Below are positions 17,606-22,854 of a stretch of DNA of 37,785 bases, one piece after another; positions within the stretch are counted from its first letter, which is position 1; every line of letters starts with the position of its first letter. A program made the position numbers and the translations under genes. The notes below the pieces were generated by a model. The model worked only from the letters and a program-made list of their open reading frames with translations, was not told where the DNA came from and searched no databases. The stretch is from an uncultured Flammeovirgaceae bacterium (GTDB lineage: Bacteria > Bacteroidota > Bacteroidia > Cytophagales > Cyclobacteriaceae). The stretch spans positions 1-37,785 of the forward strand of contig CAKZYJ010000056.1 of NCBI GenBank assembly GCA_937884755.1. Direction: 5' to 3'.

Positions 17606-17869
17606 ATGAAAACACAGTTGAATATTCTATTCATCATAAGCGGTGTTATGGTACTCATAAGTTGCGGTGATATAAGAGAGAAAGCCAATGAAAAATTGGA
17701 CTTGCTAGATGGTAAAGTTGAAAAGCTAGATTCTGTCATCAATTCTGAAATAGATAAAGTGGAACAACTGGATTCTATGATAAACCGGGAGGTTGAGAAG
17801 GTAAACAGATTAGATTCTCTAATTGAAGATAAATCCTCTAAGGCAGATTCTATTTTGCGAAGGAGATAA
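17606..17869 (+). CDS. Small lipoprotein with 14-residue coiled-coil repeats
   Basis: Residues 1-20 form a lipoprotein signal with lipobox VLISCG and cysteine at about position 20, so the mature protein is lipid-anchored. After it come three near-identical 14-residue units: VEKLDSVINSEIDK, VEQLDSMINREVEK and VNRLDSLIEDKSSK, preceded by a shorter half unit. Leucine/isoleucine every 3-4 residues makes a continuous amphipathic helix, so a trimeric or dimeric coiled coil is expected, in the manner of Braun-type lipoproteins. The C-terminal lysine used for peptidoglycan linkage in Lpp is not present; it ends in RRR. It precedes the lipoprotein carbonic anhydrase by 59 bases on the same strand. No family name is assigned. 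Confidence 0.7.
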   Translation: MKTQLNILFIISGVMVLISCGDIREKANEKLDLLDGKVEKLDSVINSEIDKVEQLDSMINREVEKVNRLDSLIEDKSSKADSILRRR

Positions 17870-17928
17870 CAGTCTCTGGAAAATACATTAGCGTAGCCCC
17901 TTTATTTCACAGTAGTTACTCTGAACAT

Positions 17929-18690
17929 ATGAAAACACCTATCAAAATAATCCTCCTTTTCGGCATTGCCCCTATTTTCATCGCGTGTAACGACCAAAGC
18001 AGTCAGACTGACGAACAAGTAAATGAGGTAGCATCTGATGTGCCGTCAGAAGTGGAGCCACTGGTAGAAGAAGTACTTACTGCCGAGGAGCAGGCAGCAC
18101 TGACTCCTGAAGAGGTAATCGATCTTTTCCGAGAAGGAAATCAGCGGTTTATGAATAACGATTTAACGGCCCGAGACCACTCGGCGCAAGTAAGAAAGAG
18201 TACTTATGCCCAGTACCCCAAAGCGATAGTTTTATCCTGCGTAGATAGCAGAGTACCCGTAGAAGACGTTTTTGATCGGGGAATCGGTGATATTTTTGTG
18301 GCTAGGGTAGCTGGTAATTTTGTTAATGAAGATATTTTGGGAAGTATGGAATTCGCCTGCAAGGTCTCCGGATCGAAGCTTATCTTGGTTATGGGTCATG
18401 AGCATTGCGGAGCAGTGAAAGCAGCGATAGATGATGTTAAGTTAGGCAATATTACTCCTATGCTCTCGAGAATAAGGCCCGCAGTTGAGATGGTAGATTA
18501 TGCCGGTGAAAGAAATTCAGAAAACCCTGAATTTGTACACGAAGTGTGTGAAAGTAATGTTAAAAACACAATCAGCCAGATTCAGGAGAAGAGCCCAATT
18601 CTGAAGGAGATGCAGGATAACGGAGAAATAGAGATACTAGGAGCAATCTATGACATGGATACGGGAAAAGTATCATTTATAGAAGACTAG
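17929..18690 (+). CDS. Beta-carbonic anhydrase, predicted lipoprotein
   Basis: The enzyme interconverts carbon dioxide and bicarbonate. Zinc ligands of the beta class are all visible: Cys104 in SCVDSRVP, His157 and Cys160 in GHEHCGA, with the Asp106-Arg108 dyad. What is unusual is the N-terminus: a lipoprotein signal with lipobox FIAC (Cys20) followed by an acidic linker of about 40 residues before the catalytic domain (from about residue 60). It should therefore act in the periplasm or at the outer membrane, not in the cytoplasm like most beta enzymes. At 253 residues the catalytic part is normal. It may share a message with the upstream coiled-coil lipoprotein. Confidence 0.9.
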   Translation: MKTPIKIILLFGIAPIFIACNDQSSQTDEQVNEVASDVPSEVEPLVEEVLTAEEQAALTPEEVIDLFREGNQRFMNNDLTARDHSAQVRKSTYAQYPKAIVLSCVDSRVPVEDVFDRGIGDIFVARVAGNFVNEDILGSMEFACKVSGSKLILVMGHEHCGAVKAAIDDVKLGNITPMLSRIRPAVEMVDYAGERNSENPEFVHEVCESNVKNTISQIQEKSPILKEMQDNGEIEILGAIYDMDTGKVSFIED

Positions 18691-18803
18691 CTGGCTGCTA
18701 GTTTGAGTTAGTTATTTGTGAAGGTGTAGGGTAAGACACCTAATAGCCGGAGGAACTATTGGCTCGTACTGTCTCCCATGCTCAGTTCGTCATAACTTGC
18801 TTT

Positions 18804-19067
18804 CTACGTTACCTGCTTGTTTAGTGATGGTTTCTTAAAACCCAAAAAAAGTTGTCCTTCTTCCTCGTATACGTAGGATCGGCTGGTGTGGCAATACCTT
18901 ACCGGAGCCGAAAGCACCCTCTTCATAATGTCTATATACTCATAAACCGTACTAGGTGAAACCCTAAGCCGCTGAGCCAGTTCATGCGGCTGTCCAGTTG
19001 CCTTCATACGAATAAGCTGGTCTATTCTGTAGAACTTATCAATCATTTTTGAAAATAGCTTGCCCAT
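18804..19067 (-). CDS. Small helix-turn-helix DNA-binding protein, 87 aa
   Basis: An HTH of the HTH_11/DeoR-like type is centred on residues 18-46: YRIDQLIRMKATGQPHELAQ followed by RLRVSPSTVYEYIDIMKRVL, where the second helix is the recognition helix. A short beta hairpin (VRYCHTSRSYVYEEEG) forms the wing. No ligand or dimer domain follows, so the protein may act as a stand-alone repressor or as a partner. Such lone small HTH proteins are frequent in Cytophagales genomes. Its start ATG is at 19067, facing a 656-base region with tiny ORFs that could be its target. The target is inference. Confidence 0.7.
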   Translation of the reverse strand: MGKLFSKMIDKFYRIDQLIRMKATGQPHELAQRLRVSPSTVYEYIDIMKRVLSAPVRYCHTSRSYVYEEEGQLFLGFKKPSLNKQVT

Positions 19068-19310
19068 TGCGGTAGAGTTTTAGTTTTTACGTTGATTGTG
19101 CATTCTTACTGTTGAGGCAGTGCTTATGGCAGGAAGATAACCAAAGAATTAACTAATTAATAGTAATACTTCTTTATATAATTGTTATACTATTATACGA
19201 AATAACTATACGGTTTGTTTAGTTTCGCACCCACTGAATTTTTAGGCGAGTAATAAGTGACAACTGCTCGTTTCCAGATATCCCTAAAAAAAGCCAATAA
19301 TTTTGCTACG

Positions 19311-19388
19311 ATGAAATTTTGGTCTAAACGTAAACGCGGCATAGCTGCCATTCTTTGGATGTTTCAGCTATTCTATATAATAGATTGA
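19311..19388 (+). CDS. Possible 25-aa basic/hydrophobic peptide
   Basis: The frame starts with a KRKR-containing basic head (MKFWSKRKRG) followed by a hydrophobic stretch (IAAILWMFQLFYII) and ends at TGA. This looks like a tiny membrane peptide or leader. There is no clear ribosome site and I know no homologue, so it may be chance. Confidence 0.25.
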   Translation: MKFWSKRKRGIAAILWMFQLFYIID

Positions 19389-19399
19389 TTATTTTTCTA

Positions 19400-19486
19400 A
19401 TGCTGAAAAACCAGCTACACGGTGAGCAGCTAGTTGCCATAGCAATAGTTGGTGGTCTGGCGGTTCTATCTAGATTAGCCAAATAG
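19400..19486 (+). CDS. Possible 28-aa hydrophobic peptide
   Basis: Beginning 11 bases after the preceding tiny frame, it reads MLKNQLHGEQ then LVAIAIVGGLAVLSRLAK. The hydrophobic part contains an AIVGG step like a small membrane-active peptide or a single-span membrane peptide. Support is composition and tandem placement only. Confidence 0.25.
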   Translation: MLKNQLHGEQLVAIAIVGGLAVLSRLAK

Positions 19487-19598
19487 AGTCAACAGTCAGA
19501 GTACCTAACTGACACAATCAGTCTCGCAATGAGTTTAGAAGGTTTAATAATCTAGTATCAGGTCGGACGATGTATTTCCGTCTCGCTGGCGGAGGAAG

Positions 19599-19688
19599 AT
19601 GGTTTTATGCCGGAGCTGCAAAAAACGAACAGTCGGTTCAGAATATTACCGAAAAGCCTGCAAAGCGGCTAAACAGAAGCTAGCGTAG
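19599..19688 (+). CDS. Possible 29-aa peptide with CxxC
   Basis: The frame reads MVLCRSCKKRTVGSEYYRKA then CKAAKQKLA. Cys-x-x-Cys plus a third Cys and high Lys/Arg suggest a fragment of a zinc-ribbon or DNA-binding protein. It could be the relic of a transposase or similar, but it is too short to assign. Confidence 0.2.
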   Translation: MVLCRSCKKRTVGSEYYRKACKAAKQKLA

Positions 19689-19723
19689 CGGGTTCAATTC
19701 CCAGAAGAAATTATCATCGTATC

Positions 19724-20635
19724 ATGAATGCAACCGTACTTATTACGGGCGGCACCGGCCTAGTCGGCACCCGCCTTACCCAACTACTGCAAGAAAAAGG
19801 CTACACCGTTACTCACCTCAGCCGCTCGGTTTCTGGCAACGAAAAAGTAAAAACTTATCAGTGGAATATTGAGCAGCAACAGTTAGACTCGGAAGCATTG
19901 ACCGGGGTTGATTATATTATTCATTTGGCCGGAGCCGGTATTGCCGATAAGCGTTGGACCGACCAACGAAAGGAGTTGATTCTTAAGAGCCGCACTGAGT
20001 CTACCCGTTTGCTCCAGAAGTCTATTGCTAAACTGGGCGAACATTCTATTAAAGCCTTTATATCAGCCTCGGCGGTAGGCTATTATGGTATTGATACCGG
20101 AGATGCCTGGATGACCGAAGAAAGCCTATCGGGTGATGGGTTCGCGGCGGAAGTGACGCGGCAATGGGAGGTGGCGGTAGACGAAATCAGCGAATTGAAT
20201 TTACGAGTGGTAAAAATTCGTATCGGCATTGTGCTCAGCGAAAAAGGTGGAGCCTTACCCAAGATCATGCAACCCATTAAGCTGGGAGCTGGTGCTCCCC
20301 TAGGGCGAGGTGGACAGTACATGAGCTGGATTCACATCGACGATCTTTGTCGTTTGTTCATCTTCGCTCTGGAGCAGTCAACTATGAAGGGAGTATACAA
20401 CGGAGTAGCTCCGCATCCAGCTACCAATCAAGAACTTACCAAAAAAACGGCTGATGTACTAAATAAGCCGCTATTCCTGCCAAACGTACCAGCATTTGCC
20501 CTAAAGTTGTTACTAGGAGAAATGTCCCAAGTCGTAACTGGCGGTAACCGCGTCGACAACAAGAAGACAGAGGAGGCAGGATTCGAGTTTAAATACGCCG
20601 AGTTACAACCAGCTTTGGTGGATTTACTAAAATAA
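19724..20635 (+). CDS. TIGR01777-family epimerase-like protein (NAD-dependent epimerase/dehydratase fold)
   Basis: The extended-SDR nucleotide motif GGTGLVGTRL is at residues 8-17, followed by DYIIHLAGAGIADKRW at about 65-80 (LAGAGI is a family hallmark), then SASAVGYYG with the active-site Tyr and the GGQYMSWIHIDDL segment. The C-terminal DUF1731-type tail (NKPLFLPNVPAFALKLLLGEM, then GNRVDNKK) is complete. At 303 residues the protein is full length. Relatives are E. coli YfcH and plant chloroplast proteins; the reaction is not known. It starts a + strand run with the LOG-family and lytic transglycosylase genes but is separated from the former by 57 bases (to 20693). Cytoplasmic. Confidence 0.9.
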   Translation: MNATVLITGGTGLVGTRLTQLLQEKGYTVTHLSRSVSGNEKVKTYQWNIEQQQLDSEALTGVDYIIHLAGAGIADKRWTDQRKELILKSRTESTRLLQKSIAKLGEHSIKAFISASAVGYYGIDTGDAWMTEESLSGDGFAAEVTRQWEVAVDEISELNLRVVKIRIGIVLSEKGGALPKIMQPIKLGAGAPLGRGGQYMSWIHIDDLCRLFIFALEQSTMKGVYNGVAPHPATNQELTKKTADVLNKPLFLPNVPAFALKLLLGEMSQVVTGGNRVDNKKTEEAGFEFKYAELQPALVDLLK

Positions 20636-20692
20636 GTACCTCAAAACGTATTTTTCACGTTATAGAAGAGGCAAGAACAAACCACAATATAG

Positions 20693-20806
20693 ATGATACA
20701 AGAAAACAACAACGGCACCCCAGAAAAAATACCTGAAAGTACGATCACTGAGGAAGAATCGCGGATTAAGCAGGCATTTATGGACCGTGCCTGGAACGAG
20801 ATTTAA
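20693..20806 (+). pseudogene. N-terminal segment of the LOG-family gene, cut off by in-frame TAA at 20804-20806
   Basis: An ATG at 20693 opens a 37-codon frame (MIQENNNGTP, later QAFMDRAWNEI) that ends in TAA. The following codons, in the same phase, read TKDSWAVFKI and run straight into the ATG at 20837. In relatives this N-terminal extension is continuous (a pattern of the type WNEIKxxDSWxxFKIMxEF), so TAA replaces a lysine codon. The extension is probably not part of the expressed enzyme here. Confidence 0.65.
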
Positions 20807-20836
20807 ACCAAAGATTCCTGGGCGGTTTTTAAAATA

Positions 20837-21454
20837 ATGTCGGAGTTTGTTGAGGGCTTCGAGAAGCTAGGGAAAATTGGCCCCTGCGTCACTATTTTCG
20901 GGTCAGCTCGTACCCCAGACAATCATCCTTACTACAAGATGGCCGAAGAAATTGCGGCCAAGATTGTCCGCCATGGCTACGGAGTGATTACCGGTGGTGG
21001 TCCCGGTATTATGGAAGCCGGTAACAAAGGTGCCCGGAAAGAAGGAGGTAAGTCCGTAGGAGTAAACATTATTCTTCCGTTTGAGCAGAGCAGCAACATT
21101 TACATTGATCCCGATAAAATCATCACCTTTGACTACTTCTTTGTCCGTAAGGTGATGTTTATGAAGTACTCCCAGGGCTTTGTGGTGATGCCCGGTGGAT
21201 TTGGTACGCTAGACGAACTGTTCGAAGCTCTTACCCTGATCCAGACCAAAAAGGTTGGGCGCTTCCCTATTGTGTTGGTGGGCAGCGATTACTGGAAGGG
21301 GCTTCTGCACTGGATTAAAGAGATTATGTTGAAGCAGGAAAAAAATATTAATGAGGAAGATTTAGAACTGATAAATATAGTAGATTCGGCCACCGACGCA
21401 GTTGCGGTAATTGACGAGTTCTATTCCAAATACCTACTATCGCCCAATTTCTAA
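20837..21454 (+). CDS. LOG-family Rossmann protein (TIGR00730), N-terminally shortened
   Basis: The protein has GGGPGIMEAGNKGA at about residues 54-67 and PGGFGTLDELFEAL at about 114-127, the two signatures of LOG / cytokinin riboside 5'-monophosphate phosphoribohydrolases; the second contains the catalytic Glu. The family hydrolyses AMP-type nucleotides to base plus ribose 5-phosphate. Starting at ATG 20837 gives 205 residues and keeps the entire nucleotide-binding fold, so activity may survive the loss of the N-terminal extension described at 20693. It stops inside TAATG, overlapping the start of the lytic transglycosylase by one base, which indicates translational coupling. Confidence 0.87.
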   Translation: MSEFVEGFEKLGKIGPCVTIFGSARTPDNHPYYKMAEEIAAKIVRHGYGVITGGGPGIMEAGNKGARKEGGKSVGVNIILPFEQSSNIYIDPDKIITFDYFFVRKVMFMKYSQGFVVMPGGFGTLDELFEALTLIQTKKVGRFPIVLVGSDYWKGLLHWIKEIMLKQEKNINEEDLELINIVDSATDAVAVIDEFYSKYLLSPNF

Positions 21455-22488
21455 TGAAGAAAATTCGAACCCAGGTCGCTATTCAATCGGTACTTATTGT
21501 TGGTTTGCTGATCTACATCGGCTGGCAGGAGTTTGCCAATGGCAACAACGAAATAAAGCTGGCCAATTTGGTAGCATCCGAGCCCTCGGTGACTACCGCG
21601 CCCAAAAATCTGGACGGTTCGCCGCGCGACGGAACTCCCAAGGTGATCATGGCGCCTTCGTACAAGGCGTTTACCATCCCTATTCCTCAGCAGGTAGAGT
21701 TTGTAGGAGAAACCATTCCACTACAAGAACCCGATTTACGGGAGCGGCTCGACCGGGAAATGCACGTAAACGCTAACTGGCATTCCAATACCATTCTGAT
21801 GATCAAGCGGGCGCAGCGATGGCTGCCCACCATTGAAAAGATTCTGGAGGAAAATAATGTGCCTACGGATTTTAAGTATCTGCCCGTAATCGAAAGTGGA
21901 CTGGTAGAACACGCCCGTTCGCCTAAAAATGCCCTTGGCTTCTGGCAGTTGCTAAAGGGTACGGCCAAGGAGTTTGGGCTGGAAGTGAACAAAGAAGTTG
22001 ACGAACGCTATGATCCGGTAAAGTCTACCGAAGCGGCTTGTAGATACTTAAAAAAAGCGCACGCCAAATTTGGCAACTGGGTAAATGTAGCCGCCTCCTA
22101 TAACATCGGAATGCGGGGCTTTGAACGCCGCTTAGAAGAGCAAAAAATTGACTCTTACTTCGATATGCTGCTCAACGAAGAAACGGCACGTTACTTCTTC
22201 CGACTGGTTTCTATGAAGATGATTCTGGAAAATCCCGAAGCCTACGGATTCTACATTGATGAGCAGGAACGCTACTCTCAGCCTGAATTTAAGGTAATAA
22301 CGGTGACTGAGACCATTGATGATCTGGTAGAATTCGCCCACACCCACGGAGTGAGCTACAAAATCCTGAAGCGCTATAACCCCTGGTTGCGTAAAAAGAA
22401 GCTAACCGTAAAACGAAACACCTATAAAATTCTCATCTCCCAAGACCCCGCCGAACAGTACAACCCTACCGCTCAGGTAAGTGACTAA
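21454..22488 (+). CDS. Lytic transglycosylase (SLT domain) with LysM-like C-terminus
   Basis: The N-terminus has one membrane segment or signal anchor (residues about 8-24). The SLT domain spans about residues 115-245, with catalytic Glu147 in PVIESGL, the GFWQL step near 163-167, and AASYNIGMRG near 211-220, as in MltD-type enzymes that cleave peptidoglycan to 1,6-anhydro products. The last 70 residues (VITVTETIDDLVEFAHTHGV, then YKILKRYNPWLRKKKL) resemble a LysM-type carbohydrate-binding module. The product works at the periplasmic face of the cell wall. Coupled to the LOG gene by TAATG overlap. Full length. Confidence 0.88.
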   Translation: MKKIRTQVAIQSVLIVGLLIYIGWQEFANGNNEIKLANLVASEPSVTTAPKNLDGSPRDGTPKVIMAPSYKAFTIPIPQQVEFVGETIPLQEPDLRERLDREMHVNANWHSNTILMIKRAQRWLPTIEKILEENNVPTDFKYLPVIESGLVEHARSPKNALGFWQLLKGTAKEFGLEVNKEVDERYDPVKSTEAACRYLKKAHAKFGNWVNVAASYNIGMRGFERRLEEQKIDSYFDMLLNEETARYFFRLVSMKMILENPEAYGFYIDEQERYSQPEFKVITVTETIDDLVEFAHTHGVSYKILKRYNPWLRKKKLTVKRNTYKILISQDPAEQYNPTAQVSD

Positions 22489-22494
22489 AGAATA

Positions 22495-22614
22495 GTGTTA
22501 TTGTATTAGGGTGTTATAGTTGGTAGTCTTATAAGATTAGTCTACTACAGACATTCTCCCTTTAACTGTGTAGAAGATACCCCATAACACGATAACACCT
22601 TATACTGTAACACT
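22495..22614. repeat. Pair of inverted octanucleotide repeat arms
   Basis: Left arm 22495-22518: GTGTTATT, GTATTAGG, GTGTTATA. Right arm 22583-22614: CATAACAC, GATAACAC, CTTATACT, GTAACACT. The arms are roughly complementary across a 64-base spacer and sit just behind the transglycosylase stop. Same octamer theme as at 15817-15848 and 29241-29367. Confidence 0.65.
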
Positions 22615-22692
22615 AAGAAAGATTTCATTTTCAGTACTTGCATCCCTAGGATTGTTTTTCGTACCTTCCAAGTCCTTTTTTGAAAATACTTA

Positions 22693-22723
22693 TTTTAAGT
22701 AATAAGAATAAGCCTTACATTTG
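22693..22723 (+). promoter_or_regulatory. Promoter candidate for uvrA
   Basis: TACATTTG at 22716-22723 matches TAnnTTTG exactly. A TTTT at 22693-22696 stands 19 bases upstream, one base from the -33 TTTG. Transcription would start near 22730 and give a leader of about 125 bases. Confidence 0.5.
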
Positions 22724-22748
22724 AACTCATTTCCCTCAGAAAAGTCGA

Positions 22749-22820
22749 TAGGGCTTGGGATATAGGCTGGCCGAATGACTTGCCGCCTATCAGGCGAAAG
22801 TTTCAAACCAACGGCCCTTA
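22749..22820 (+). ncRNA. Possibly structured 5' leader of uvrA
   Basis: AGGGC (22750-22754) can close with GCCCT (22814-22818). Inside, ATAGGC (22762-22767) can pair with GCCTAT (22785-22790), or instead CGCCT (22784-22788) can pair with AGGCG (22792-22796) around a 3-base loop; these two stems exclude each other. No known riboswitch consensus was recognised. The structure is read by eye and not scored. Confidence 0.3.
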
Positions 22821-22854
22821 GTATAGTTCAAGTAATCTGACCTAAAGTGTGCCT

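Larger units (their letters stand above)
19068..19723. other. 656-base region with only tiny ORFs
   Basis: The first 150 bases are very AT-rich (19140-19240) and would suit promoters. Three tiny + strand frames are described separately (19311-19388, 19400-19486, 19599-19688). I see no RNA gene, and no hairpin with a T tract. The region lies between a small HTH gene and an epimerase and could be a relic of a larger element. Confidence 0.5.
22489..22854. other. 366-base region before uvrA
   Basis: It holds the inverted octamer arms (22495-22614), a promoter candidate (22693-22723) and a possibly structured leader (22749-22818). No gene is seen. Confidence 0.6.

Noticed and set aside
18723-18740. 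Hairpin GGTGT/ACACC after the carbonic anhydrase
   Set aside because: Short stem without a T tract; too weak to call a terminator.
1831-20806. Stop-codon reassignment (TAG/TAA read as an amino acid)
   Set aside because: The three stops stand for different expected residues (Tyr, Lys, Trp), and TAG and TAA both end many intact genes here.
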